From the NCBI GenBank assembly GCA_007132365.1, contig SLOS01000096.1, forward strand, positions 1 to 15,449: a DNA stretch of 15,449 nucleotides. The letters are read 5' to 3'. This stretch comes from Bacteroidales bacterium (GTDB lineage: Bacteria; Bacteroidota; Bacteroidia; Bacteroidales; PUMT01). The notes below the pieces were generated by a model that was given only the letters and a program-made list of their open reading frames with translations, did no database searches and had not been told where the DNA came from. The translations under genes were made by a program, and so were the position numbers. Of this stretch, positions 7,291 through 14,759 are shown in pieces. Numbering within the stretch: position 1 is the first letter of the stretch; each line of letters opens with the position of its first letter.

Positions 7291-9153
7291 TTAAAACTTT
7301 TTGCGCTGTATCCTGATGGCATTGAAGATTGCGGCAAGGGCAACGCCCATATCGGCAAACACCGCTTCCCACATACCGGCAATTCCCATAGCCCCAAGCC
7401 CCAGGAAGAGGGCTTTGACAATGAAAACCATCCAGATATTCTGCCGAACTATCCGGCTGGTTTCACGTGCAATCTGAACCGCCCTGGCTATTTTCGAAGG
7501 CTGGTCTGTCTGTATCACCACATCGGCAGTTTCAATTGCCAGGTCGCTGCCCATAGCTCCCATGGCAATACCGACATCGGCAAGCGCTATTGACGGTGCA
7601 TCGTTTATGCCGTCACCGGCAAAGGCTACAATTCCTTTTTCACGACCAACGTACTCTTTCACTATTGCCGCTTTTTCTTCAGGAAGGAGATCTCCGTGGG
7701 CATGATCAATACCCAGATCTGATGCCACTGCCTTGGTTATCCGATCCCTATCGCCAGATAGCATGACAACTTCCTTAACTCCCAGCCTGTGCAGTTTTTC
7801 TACTGCGGCCTTGCTATCCCCATGAATTTCATCTGCCAGCACAAAATATCCGGCATATTTATTATCTATAGCAGTATGGATAATTGTATAAGGGATATTT
7901 CCTGTTTCAGCCGGAATTTCAATGCCCGACCTTTCCATTAGCTTTTTATTACCTGAAATAACATTGCGGCCATTTACACTCCCCATCATTCCCATGGCTG
8001 GAATCTCAGTCACCCTTTCAATTTCCGGCACGTTTTCATGTATCCCTGCATATCCGGTAATAGCCCTTGCAACCGGATGGGTTGACCGGCTCTCCAGGGC
8101 TGCGGTAAGATTTACGAGCTCTTCAATTTTGATCCCGGCCGGCCTGACATCTGTAACCGAAAAACTTCCTTTTGTCAGTGTGCCTGTCTTATCAATCAAA
8201 ATGGTGTGCAGATCCCTGAGCCTGTCAAGATAGTCGGCTCCCTTGAATAAAATGCCGTTTTTCGAGGCTGCGCCTATCCCCCCGAAATAGCCAAGTGGTA
8301 TCGACACATATAGCGCGCAGGGACAGGCAATCACAAGGAAAACAAATGCCCGGTATACCCAGTCTGAGAATTGATAACTTTCCACGAGAAGTGCAGGAAG
8401 CAGGGTAATCAACAGTGCCATGGCCATCACCAGGGGGGTGTAATATCTTGCAAACCTTCGCATGAATCTCTCGGTCGGGGCTTTTCTCAGGTTTGCTTCT
8501 TCAACCAGTTTCAGTATCCTGGAAAGAGAGCTGTCACTGAATGCCCGGGTAACCTGCATTTCCGATATACCATCAATATTAATTGTTCCGGCAAGTACTT
8601 TCCCTCCCTCATATATTCTTTCGGGCCGGCTTTCACCGGTAATGGCAGCGGTGTTAACCGTGGCACTCTCTGAAATAAGCTTTCCGTCCAGAGGGAATTT
8701 CTCCCCGGGTTTTACCATAAGAATGTCGCCAATTGCAGCAACTTCGGGATTGACGGTAATCCAATCCCCGTTTTTTTTCAAAGTAGCTGTCTGCGGACGC
8801 AGGTCCAGAAGGGCCTTGATATTTCCCCTTGCCCTATCTACGGCATCCTTCTGCAACAATTCACCAACCTCATAGAAAAGCATCACTGCAACTGCCTCGG
8901 CATACTCGCCTATGGCAAATGCCCCGATGGTGGCCACAGACATCAGGAAAAACTCATTGGCAAAATCCAGCCTGATAAGCTCCTCAACCGCTCTTTTTAC
9001 AACCGTTCCACCTACCAGCACATAGGCAGACACATACCAGAAAAGTTGTATCCTTTCAGAAAACAGATCAACCCGGATAAAATTAAGGGCGAGGCCGGTG
9101 ACCAGCAGGAAAGCACTTAAAAGAGCAGGGATATATTGTTTTTTAAATGACAT
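7291..9153 (-). CDS. Zn2+/Cd2+-type P1B heavy-metal-translocating ATPase (ZntA/CadA-like), lacking N-terminal metal-binding domain
   Basis: Inner-membrane pump exporting divalent soft metals at the cost of ATP. From the ATG at 9153 it has 620 residues. Motifs in order: TGES (172-175, actuator), CPCALYVSIPLGYFGG with Cys277/Cys279 in the transport helix, DKTGTLT with phosphorylated Asp321, STHP with the P1B His359, GDGIND (513-518), and the last helix pair with Lys580 and MWEAVFADMG (Asp601). The Lys-to-Asp spacing of 21 equals that of E. coli ZntA K693/D714, which supports Zn/Cd/Pb rather than Cu specificity. The usual N-terminal HMA domain and His-rich tails are absent. The frame stays open upstream to a TTG at 9243, but those 30 residues resemble no family domain. 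The gene converges with the peptidase gene and is divergent from the transsulfuration genes. No ArsR- or MerR-type regulator is in the window. Confidence 0.96.
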   Translation of the reverse strand: MSFKKQYIPALLSAFLLVTGLALNFIRVDLFSERIQLFWYVSAYVLVGGTVVKRAVEELIRLDFANEFFLMSVATIGAFAIGEYAEAVAVMLFYEVGELLQKDAVDRARGNIKALLDLRPQTATLKKNGDWITVNPEVAAIGDILMVKPGEKFPLDGKLISESATVNTAAITGESRPERIYEGGKVLAGTINIDGISEMQVTRAFSDSSLSRILKLVEEANLRKAPTERFMRRFARYYTPLVMAMALLITLLPALLVESYQFSDWVYRAFVFLVIACPCALYVSIPLGYFGGIGAASKNGILFKGADYLDRLRDLHTILIDKTGTLTKGSFSVTDVRPAGIKIEELVNLTAALESRSTHPVARAITGYAGIHENVPEIERVTEIPAMGMMGSVNGRNVISGNKKLMERSGIEIPAETGNIPYTIIHTAIDNKYAGYFVLADEIHGDSKAAVEKLHRLGVKEVVMLSGDRDRITKAVASDLGIDHAHGDLLPEEKAAIVKEYVGREKGIVAFAGDGINDAPSIALADVGIAMGAMGSDLAIETADVVIQTDQPSKIARAVQIARETSRIVRQNIWMVFIVKALFLGLGAMGIAGMWEAVFADMGVALAAIFNAIRIQRKKF

Positions 9154-9260
9154 GGAAATAAATTTACTCCAAATAACCTGCAGGCCAATATCAGATACGC
9201 ATAATTTACTATATTTGTATATTAAATCAATCAAGTCCCTCAATGCTCAAATACACTCAA

Positions 9261-9268
9261 TACCTTTG
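9261..9268 (+). promoter_or_regulatory. Candidate -7 element for the transsulfuration genes
   Basis: TACCTTTG matches TAnnTTTG exactly; transcription would begin near 9275, about 120 nt before the start codon at 9398 and upstream of the hairpin at 9355-9384. A second match, TATATTTG, lies at 9210-9217. Neither has a convincing -33 TTTG at the right distance, so both remain candidates. Confidence 0.35.
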
Positions 9269-9354
9269 TATCTGTTGCTGTTCATACACTGCTTCAGGGT
9301 GTTGGGAGGCCTCTGTTCAATCCGGATAAAAATACTTATTTAATATTGTCAAAC

Positions 9355-9384
9355 AAAGCCCCTCAGCCACCTGAAGGGCTTTTT
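9355..9384 (+). terminator. Intrinsic-terminator-like hairpin just upstream of the CBS-like gene (possible attenuator)
   Basis: AAAGCCC (9355-9361) pairs with GGGCTTT (9376-9382); after one mismatch TCAG (9363-9366) pairs with CTGA (9371-9374), closing a CCAC loop. The stem runs straight into a T-run (TTTTT, 9380-9384). This has the form of a Rho-independent terminator on the plus strand, yet it ends only 13 nt before the start codon at 9398. Either it ends a short upstream transcript, or it attenuates the transsulfuration genes. A distal CTTCAG (9292-9297) is perfectly complementary to CTGAAG (9371-9376) and could compete with the stem. Confidence 0.6.
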
Positions 9385-9397
9385 AATTTAATACCCC

Positions 9398-10381
9398 ATG
9401 CAAAATTCAATTCTCGATTTAATAGGAAATACTCCTGTGATAAAAGTAAATAACTTTGATACCGGAATATGTAACCTTTTCCTGAAGCTTGAAGACAGGA
9501 ATCCCGGTGGTTCTGTAAAGGACAGGATAGCCCTTTCCATGATAAATCAGGCAGAGAAGGAGGGTCTGATCAGACCCGGTTCATTGCTGGTTGAAGCCAC
9601 TGCAGGCAACACCGGCCTGGGACTGGCACTGGTTGCCGCTGTAAAAGGATACAGGTTACTCCTGGTTATACCTGATAAAATGAGCAAAGAGAAAATCCTT
9701 CATTTGCGGGCCATGGGAGCAGAAGTAATAATAACCCGCTCGGATGTCAACAAAGGGCACCCGGAATATTACCAGGACATGGCAGAACGTATTGCCGGGG
9801 AAACAAGAAATTCATTTTATGTCAACCAGTTCGAGAATCATGCAAATCCGCTGGCACATGAGAAAACAACAGGGCCGGAAATCTTCGGGCAGCTTAAAGG
9901 CAATATAGATGCAATAGTATGCGGAATAGGGTCTTCAGGCACTATGACCGGGTTGACCCGGTATTTTCAAAAAGTCAAACCTGATGTAGAAATTATTATT
10001 GCTGATCCTGCCGGTTCAGTGATCAAAGATTATGCAGACACCGGAAGTTATGGTGAAACCGGCTCATGGCTGGTTGAGGGAATTGGAGAGGATTTTATAC
10101 CTCCCATTGCAGATTTTTCTCTTGTAAAGAAAGCATATACCATCAGTGACGCAGAAAGTTTTACCAAAGCCAGGGAGTTGCTAAGTAAAGAAGGTATACT
10201 GGCCGGATCTTCATCAGGAACCCTTCTGGCTGCTGCATTAAAATATTGCTCCGAACAAACGGTGCCAAAGAATGTTGTTACTTTTGTATGTGATACAGGT
10301 AATAAATACCTTACAAAAATGTTCAACGATTCGTGGTTAAAGGAAAAAGGACTTTTAATTGACAGTATCTCTCCCGGTTAA
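9398..10381 (+). CDS. PLP-dependent cystathionine beta-synthase-like / cysteine synthase family enzyme
   Basis: Cytoplasmic fold-type II PLP enzyme of 327 residues. It carries the Schiff-base lysine in NPGGSVKDR (Lys41), the substrate loop EATAGNTG (66-73), the phosphate-binding loop GIGSSGTMTG (176-185) and the pyridine-nitrogen contact region AGSSSGT (269-275). Two C-terminal features point to cystathionine beta-synthase rather than plain O-acetylserine sulfhydrylase: VEGIGEDFIP (226-235) and CDTGNKYLTKMFNDSWL (298-314), both resembling CBS catalytic cores. There is no C-terminal CBS-domain pair and no N-terminal heme region, as in bacterial MccA-like forms. The predicted reaction is serine or O-acetylserine plus homocysteine to cystathionine; cysteine synthase activity cannot be excluded. 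The next gene, 100 bp downstream, encodes a cystathionine gamma-lyase-like enzyme, which fits reverse transsulfuration. A terminator-like hairpin lies directly upstream. Confidence 0.93.
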   Translation: MQNSILDLIGNTPVIKVNNFDTGICNLFLKLEDRNPGGSVKDRIALSMINQAEKEGLIRPGSLLVEATAGNTGLGLALVAAVKGYRLLLVIPDKMSKEKILHLRAMGAEVIITRSDVNKGHPEYYQDMAERIAGETRNSFYVNQFENHANPLAHEKTTGPEIFGQLKGNIDAIVCGIGSSGTMTGLTRYFQKVKPDVEIIIADPAGSVIKDYADTGSYGETGSWLVEGIGEDFIPPIADFSLVKKAYTISDAESFTKARELLSKEGILAGSSSGTLLAAALKYCSEQTVPKNVVTFVCDTGNKYLTKMFNDSWLKEKGLLIDSISPG

Positions 10382-10481
10382 ATTTTTCAATAAAACTGCT
10401 GCAATATTTTAATACGCTATACGGACAAATAACTCAGAACTATAAACCATAACAGCAGATTAAACCATAAAACATTATAAC

Positions 10482-11618
10482 ATGCAATTTAAAACAAAGG
10501 TAATACATGCAGGGCTTGAACATGACAAAAGTACAGGAGCTGTAATCACTCCGTTGTACCTGACTTCAACATACAGGCAGGAGGAAGTGGATGTTCATAA
10601 AGGCTTTGAATACAGCAGGACAGGCAACCCCACTCGTAAAGCCCTGGAAGACAGCCTGGCTGCACTTGAAAACGGCCGTTTCGCCCTTGCCTTTTCATCA
10701 GGTATGGCAGCTGAACATGCAGTTCTATCCACACTCACTCCCGGTGATCATGTAGTAGCATGCAGCGACATGTACGGGGGAACTTACCGACTGTTTGAAG
10801 ATGTATTTAAGCCACTCGGACTGGAATTCAGTTATGTGGGGTGGGAAGCGGCCGAATTTGAGCCTGCAGTTAAACAGAATACAAAGTTGTTCTGGATCGA
10901 ATCGCCAACAAATCCTTTAATACGTCTTATTGATATTAAGGCCGTAGCAGATATTGCCGGCAGGAACAATATAAAGCTTGTAATGGATAATACCTTTGCA
11001 ACTCCCTGTTTCCAGCAGCCTTTGTTGTTGGGAGCCGGTCTGGTGGTCCACAGTACCACAAAATATATCGGAGGACATAGTGACCTTATCGGAGGCGCAT
11101 TGATAGTCAATGATGAAGAGTGGTACGGGAAATTAAAATTTTTACAGAATTCCATAGGTGCTGTACCAGGGGCATTTGATAGCTGGCTGATGCTGAGAGG
11201 GATCAAGACACTTGCGATACGCATGAAACAACACGAGGATAATGCCCTGAAAATAGCTGGTTTCCTTGAAAACCATCCGGCTGTTTCGGAGGTATATTAC
11301 CCGGGACTGACAACAAGTCCCTACTATGAACTGGCCCGAAGGCAAATGACCGGATCCGGAGGGATGGTATCCTTTAAGATGAAAGACGGTGACCTTAAAA
11401 AAGCCAACAAATTTTTTAAAAAACTTAAAATCATAACCCTCGCTGAAAGCCTTGGCGGGGTTGAATCGCTTATCAATTACCCGGCCGTCATGACTCACGG
11501 CTCCATTCCGGAAAAACAAAGGATGGCAATTGGCATCACAAATGACCTGGTAAGGTTATCGGTAGGAATAGAAGATGCTGAAGATCTGATTGAGGATCTT
11601 TCCCAGGCATTATCATAG
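10482..11618 (+). CDS. Cystathionine gamma-lyase / gamma-synthase family PLP enzyme
   Basis: Fold-type I Cys/Met-metabolism PLP enzyme of 378 residues, the normal family length. Visible residues: Tyr44 and Arg46 in EYSRTGNPTR (cofactor phosphate contacts from the neighbouring subunit), SSGMAA (72-77), Tyr98 in SDMYGGTYRL (stacks on the PLP ring), Asp169 in VMDNTFATP (pyridine nitrogen), Lys194 in STTKYIGGHSD (Schiff base), and SLGGVESL (323-330) with MTHGSIP (337-343). The ending RLSVGIEDAEDLIEDLSQAL is close to that of animal cystathionine gamma-lyase. Lyase (cystathionine to cysteine, 2-oxobutyrate and ammonia) is favoured over gamma-synthase because the upstream gene looks like a cystathionine beta-synthase; sequence alone does not separate the two. 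The pair could also release H2S. It converges on the barrel gene at 11681. Confidence 0.94.
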   Translation: MQFKTKVIHAGLEHDKSTGAVITPLYLTSTYRQEEVDVHKGFEYSRTGNPTRKALEDSLAALENGRFALAFSSGMAAEHAVLSTLTPGDHVVACSDMYGGTYRLFEDVFKPLGLEFSYVGWEAAEFEPAVKQNTKLFWIESPTNPLIRLIDIKAVADIAGRNNIKLVMDNTFATPCFQQPLLLGAGLVVHSTTKYIGGHSDLIGGALIVNDEEWYGKLKFLQNSIGAVPGAFDSWLMLRGIKTLAIRMKQHEDNALKIAGFLENHPAVSEVYYPGLTTSPYYELARRQMTGSGGMVSFKMKDGDLKKANKFFKKLKIITLAESLGGVESLINYPAVMTHGSIPEKQRMAIGITNDLVRLSVGIEDAEDLIEDLSQALS

Positions 11619-11680
11619 TATTTTATTACCTGGCCAGTTTTCAACAATAGCAGCCCGGAATAATTAAATCAGAAATATTT

Positions 11681-12979
11681 TCAGAATCCAATAACAGCTT
11701 CAATGTTGATACCGCTGAATTCAGCGCCGGCAAACCTGCCGGTCCATGCATCTCCGTTATAGTTTTGTTTTACGTATTCAATTTTGGTAAGGACATTTCT
11801 GGTGATGAACCATCCGGCTCCAACATTTATCCTGCTGATAACCAAATTATCAGTAGCACTTTCTCTCATTTTTCCGGAAACGGTATTGTACCTGCCACCG
11901 ATATAGAATTGTTCATCTGCGCCAAACCTGTATAGCAATTCGCCCGCAAGCTGCGTAAAGGACCCCTCTTTATCTGCCTGTGGTTGCGTAAATTCATTAT
12001 TACCATTAGCCAGTTCATAGATCCCGAAAAACTCAAGGCCACCATATTTAATAAAGGGGTTAACCTGCAAAGCAGTAATTTTAGTAAATCGTGCATTATA
12101 CCTGCCGTCAAAGGATCCACCCTGAGCAGCGGCACCGCTTTCCGGATCAGCCAGTGAATGCAATACATAGTAATATCTTGATCCTGCCCTGTCACCTCCA
12201 TACAACCATGTTCCTGTAGTGGTACCATTGTTTATATACCACGATCCGGTAAATCTTACCCTTAAATCATCATTTAACTGCCTGTCAAAACCTAATTTGC
12301 CATAAAATGATGGTTTGTTATCACTGTTTTCATTTACAACCACATTCTGGTTAAGCTTCCCGTTTGTCAGACCAATTACAGCTAAAAGTCCGTTCTTTTG
12401 AACAGTTAGCTCGCCGAATGCCTCTGTAGAAAAAGCATCCATAATATAATTGCCCACGAACGGGTTATAGATGGCCCTTGCGTTGTCGCTCCTTCTGAAA
12501 TGAGCATCACCATAATTGAATTCATCAAGACCGACTGAGATAGTTGTAAACTCCATAAGGCCTTCCAGGAATCGCGGACTGATAAAATCGAGATTGCTTA
12601 TCATCAGATGACCTCCCTTTATCCATGCTTCGGCATGATGCCTGGATGACAGGTAAGTTCGAAGATGCATCCTCATTCCGTCAAAAAGCTGGACATCCAG
12701 GTTCAGGTTCGCTGATGGAAGGTTGAAATTAGTCCCCAGTTCCACAAGGTTCCCGGCATCATTAGTCTGGTTCAATCCCTGGAACTGCATGGCAAAATCA
12801 CCACCTATCCTCACCCTGAATCCTTCAAAGGATACAGTATCTTCAGCAGCAGCCTCAAATACATTAATGCCCCGCTGGTCATTGGGCCGCCAGTTCTGGA
12901 TGTTAATATCCTGGGCTGAAACGGTAAATGTAACTGCCAGTATCAATAGGAGCGAAAATTTCATTGTTTTGTTTTTCAT
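11681..12979 (-). CDS. Outer-membrane beta-barrel (porin-like) protein
   Basis: A 432-residue secreted protein predicted to be an outer-membrane barrel. The signal peptide is residues 1-22 (hydrophobic stretch ending VSAQ). The mature part alternates polar and hydrophobic residues in many short strands (FRVRIGGDFAMQF, ANLNLDVQL, MRMHLRTYLSSRH, GELLYRFG, EQFYIGGRYNTVSG, SRINVGAGWFITRN, LTKIEYVKQNY) and ends in Phe (IEAVIGF), the usual C-terminal signal for BAM assembly. I do not recognise a named porin family and the substrate is unknown. The start could also be the ATG at 12964. It lies 211 bp downstream of the second YceI gene on the same strand, with no clear TAnnTTTG promoter in that gap, so it is probably the last gene of the YceI transcript controlled by the sigma-54 promoter at 14647-14632. 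Confidence 0.87.
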   Translation of the reverse strand: MKNKTMKFSLLLILAVTFTVSAQDINIQNWRPNDQRGINVFEAAAEDTVSFEGFRVRIGGDFAMQFQGLNQTNDAGNLVELGTNFNLPSANLNLDVQLFDGMRMHLRTYLSSRHHAEAWIKGGHLMISNLDFISPRFLEGLMEFTTISVGLDEFNYGDAHFRRSDNARAIYNPFVGNYIMDAFSTEAFGELTVQKNGLLAVIGLTNGKLNQNVVVNENSDNKPSFYGKLGFDRQLNDDLRVRFTGSWYINNGTTTGTWLYGGDRAGSRYYYVLHSLADPESGAAAQGGSFDGRYNARFTKITALQVNPFIKYGGLEFFGIYELANGNNEFTQPQADKEGSFTQLAGELLYRFGADEQFYIGGRYNTVSGKMRESATDNLVISRINVGAGWFITRNVLTKIEYVKQNYNGDAWTGRFAGAEFSGINIEAVIGF

Positions 12980-13190
12980 TTTAGGTTCAATTAAAATTAT
13001 TATATTAAGTTATTACTACTAATCTATTACCGGATAACGGCTATTATTATAAATCATAAAACCAACCTGCATATATTCATGTTATCTGCCTGATAATTAT
13101 AACGACTCTATTTCCAGGCTTTTAAAGGATGCAGGCATTCAGGAATACGTGTAATAGTTTTGATTAAATCTGCAATATGGCTGCATAATT

Positions 13191-13865
13191 CTAATCCAGC
13201 CGAGAAATCTCACCTGATTGAACATTGTAATTAAAGTTAACGGTGATCTTATCGTTAACCCTGACCAGGCCCAGGCCTGCTGCAGGTGAAGGAGGGTCAA
13301 TATTGAAATCAATCATGGAAAGGTCTGCCGTGCCTTTAAAACTATATTCAAAACCCTGTCTATGCCAGCCTATATCCAACTCTTTGGTTTGGGATACACC
13401 GTTTATGGTAATAAGCAAATTGGCAATAATATTACCATCATCCGAAGTCCAGTTTTGCTCTCCGGTCTTCACATCAAGCAGCCTGATCTCAATTCCGGAG
13501 TTTCCCCCGCCCCCGAGAGCTTTACGCATATCCCTGGTAATATGAGGGTTTTTACAATCAAAAGAACCCACATTCACTACGATATCGGCTCCGGAGAAAG
13601 CAACTCTGTTTTCATTTGAATTGACATCTGCCAGTATATAGCCCCTTGAATCCGGCCTGACTGAAAGACATTCGAATGAATTGATATTCGTGGTGCCCCT
13701 TAAGGACAGCCAGCTGTTGTTGCTTACAGAATATGAAATAATGCTGCGTTCGTTTACATATTCTCCGCATAAATCCCCCCCGTTGGCAGTTACTGAAAAA
13801 GGAAGCATAATCAGGGGGATAATGAGGGTAAGCATATATGTCTGTACTTTTTTTTGCGCTACCAT
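13191..13865 (-). CDS. YceI-like secreted protein (second of a tandem pair)
   Basis: A 224-residue exported protein related to the YceI lipid-binding-fold family, more divergent than its upstream neighbour. Residues 1-27 are a signal peptide with lysines at 5-6 and cleavage near VTA; a shorter start at residue 11 would lose the charged n-region. The YceI pattern is seen in LRGTTNINSFEC (55-66), a middle stretch ending in DMRKALGGGGNSGIEIRL (112-129) where the family has an xxLxxxxxPxIxF block, NLLITINGVSQTKEL (149-163), and the C-terminal DLSMIDFNIDPPSPAAGLGL (181-200) followed by VRVNDKITVNFNY. The DFNIDPP block is shared with the upstream protein, showing they are paralogues. Family members bind polyisoprenoid-like lipids in known structures; the ligand here is unknown. 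It starts 18 bp after the first YceI gene, so the two are almost certainly co-transcribed. Confidence 0.82.
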   Translation of the reverse strand: MVAQKKVQTYMLTLIIPLIMLPFSVTANGGDLCGEYVNERSIISYSVSNNSWLSLRGTTNINSFECLSVRPDSRGYILADVNSNENRVAFSGADIVVNVGSFDCKNPHITRDMRKALGGGGNSGIEIRLLDVKTGEQNWTSDDGNIIANLLITINGVSQTKELDIGWHRQGFEYSFKGTADLSMIDFNIDPPSPAAGLGLVRVNDKITVNFNYNVQSGEISRLD

Positions 13866-13883
13866 ATTGAGTTAATTAAAAGC

Positions 13884-14474
13884 TCATTGGACATATATGA
13901 TATTGTAATTTATTGTGATCTCATCCCCTGTTCGCAGTGCTCCAAGCATCATTACAGGAGGGTCTATATTGAAGTCGCTCATTTTGAGCCGGGTTGATCC
14001 GGAACAAACCAGTCTCTCGTCATCTCCATTGATGCAAATGGCATCAACGCTGACCTGCTGCGTAACTCCGGCGACGGTAAGTTCTCCCCTTGAGTTGACC
14101 TGGTATCGGTCACCTGTTTTTTGCAGGCTGCCGCCCCCGTTGGTACGGAAAACAATTTCAGGATGGCGGTTCGCATTCATGGCATCGTAAGCCCTTCTTT
14201 CAAGACCGGACTTATCGCTTCTAAGGGTTTTTTTACTCAGCCTGAACATAACCGACTCAAGAGATTCGGGACCACCTGAATCGTTAATATTAAAAACAAC
14301 CTCGCTGTTCATACTTTCTGATTTCATCTCCCAGTCATGCAGTGTTGATGTCCCGGTTACAGTAACGTATGAACCCGGTCCGGGCCTGAAACTCTGCGTC
14401 TGGGCAGTAGTGGCATTACTAACCAGGAGGATGGATGCAATAAAAAAGACCATATAGGCTGGAACTCTTATCAT
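13884..14474 (-). CDS. YceI family secreted protein (first of a tandem pair)
   Basis: A 196-residue exported protein with a clear YceI domain. Residues 1-25 are a signal peptide ending ATTAQ. Family hallmarks are VTGTSTLHDWE (38-48), the helix-containing stretch RRAYDAMNANRHPEIVFR (93-110), the strand pair RGELTVAGVTQQVSVDA (129-145) corresponding to the family G-x-LTI-x-G-x-T-x-x-V pattern, and KMSDFNIDPP (164-173) before the last strand ITINYNIIYVQ. YceI proteins are 8-stranded lipocalin-like barrels that can hold a long isoprenoid chain in the periplasm; which molecule is bound here is not known. It is the first gene after a complete -24/-12 sigma-54 promoter, with a predicted leader of about 147 nt, and heads the YceI-YceI-barrel unit. 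Confidence 0.92.
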   Translation of the reverse strand: MIRVPAYMVFFIASILLVSNATTAQTQSFRPGPGSYVTVTGTSTLHDWEMKSESMNSEVVFNINDSGGPESLESVMFRLSKKTLRSDKSGLERRAYDAMNANRHPEIVFRTNGGGSLQKTGDRYQVNSRGELTVAGVTQQVSVDAICINGDDERLVCSGSTRLKMSDFNIDPPVMMLGALRTGDEITINYNIIYVQ

Positions 14475-14569
14475 TATTTTAATTTTTATTTGGTTTAAAT
14501 TAATACTGGCTCAAAACAATAAACAATAAATTAATAAAAAAGTTTATCACGTTTTTTCAATTCCGATGG

Positions 14570-14618
14570 AACCCTCCTGTTTATAAACCCCGTTTTTTTA
14601 CAAAGCACCGTGAGGGTT
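14570..14618 (-). other. Possible alternative hairpins in the YceI operon leader
   Basis: In the minus-strand RNA, AACCCTC (14618-14612) can pair with GAGGGTT (14576-14570), a 7-bp stem with a 35-nt loop. The overlapping segment AAACCC (14619-14614) can instead pair with GGGTTT (14590-14585). The two pairings exclude each other. The stems are short, no start codon or clear terminator is sequestered, and no known riboswitch class is recognised. Confidence 0.25.
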
Positions 14619-14631
14619 TCATACCCCATAA

Positions 14632-14647
14632 AGCAATCCCTGTGCCA
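14632..14647 (-). promoter_or_regulatory. Sigma-54 (RpoN) -24/-12 promoter for the YceI-YceI-barrel operon
   Basis: Read on the minus strand, 14647-14632 is TGGCACAGGGATTGCT, a full match to the sigma-54 consensus TGGCAC-N5-TTGCW. The invariant -24 GG lies at 14646-14645 and the -12 GC at 14634-14633, ten bases apart as required. Transcription should begin near 14621, about 147 nt upstream of the first YceI start codon (14474). No other site in the intergenic sequence of this window has this form. The gene immediately upstream encodes a sigma-54-dependent activator, which strongly supports the call. Confidence 0.85.
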
Positions 14648-14759
14648 TTCAATCAAAACAATAACACTATTCAGGTATTTCCATACTTAATTATAAGATA
14701 ATGTGGCAATAAACTCCCTGTTGAAAGGAAAGCGCACGTTGGATTAAAAAAATAAACAT

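Noticed and set aside
9154..9243. 30-codon N-terminal extension of the P-type ATPase
   Set aside because: It starts at TTG, shows no metal-binding or other domain motif, and the ATG at 9153 opens with a typical lysine-rich start before the first membrane segment.
9311..9325. tRNA T-loop-like sequence (TTCAATC with partly paired flanks)
   Set aside because: No matching acceptor stem, D-arm or anticodon arm can be built around it on the plus strand.
9624..9636. Second sigma-54-like site, TGGCAC then TTGC
   Set aside because: The spacer is 3 nt instead of 5 and it lies inside the CBS-like coding sequence.
10382..10481. Distant CTGCTG/CAGCAG inverted repeat between the two transsulfuration genes
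   Set aside because: Six-base arms separated by more than 50 nt with no T-run are too weak to call a regulatory structure; no riboswitch is recognised.
13243..13875. Open plus-strand frames opposite the YceI genes (13243-13545, 13362-13619, 13681-13875)
   Set aside because: They are antisense shadows of genes with clear family motifs and have no recognisable protein features of their own.
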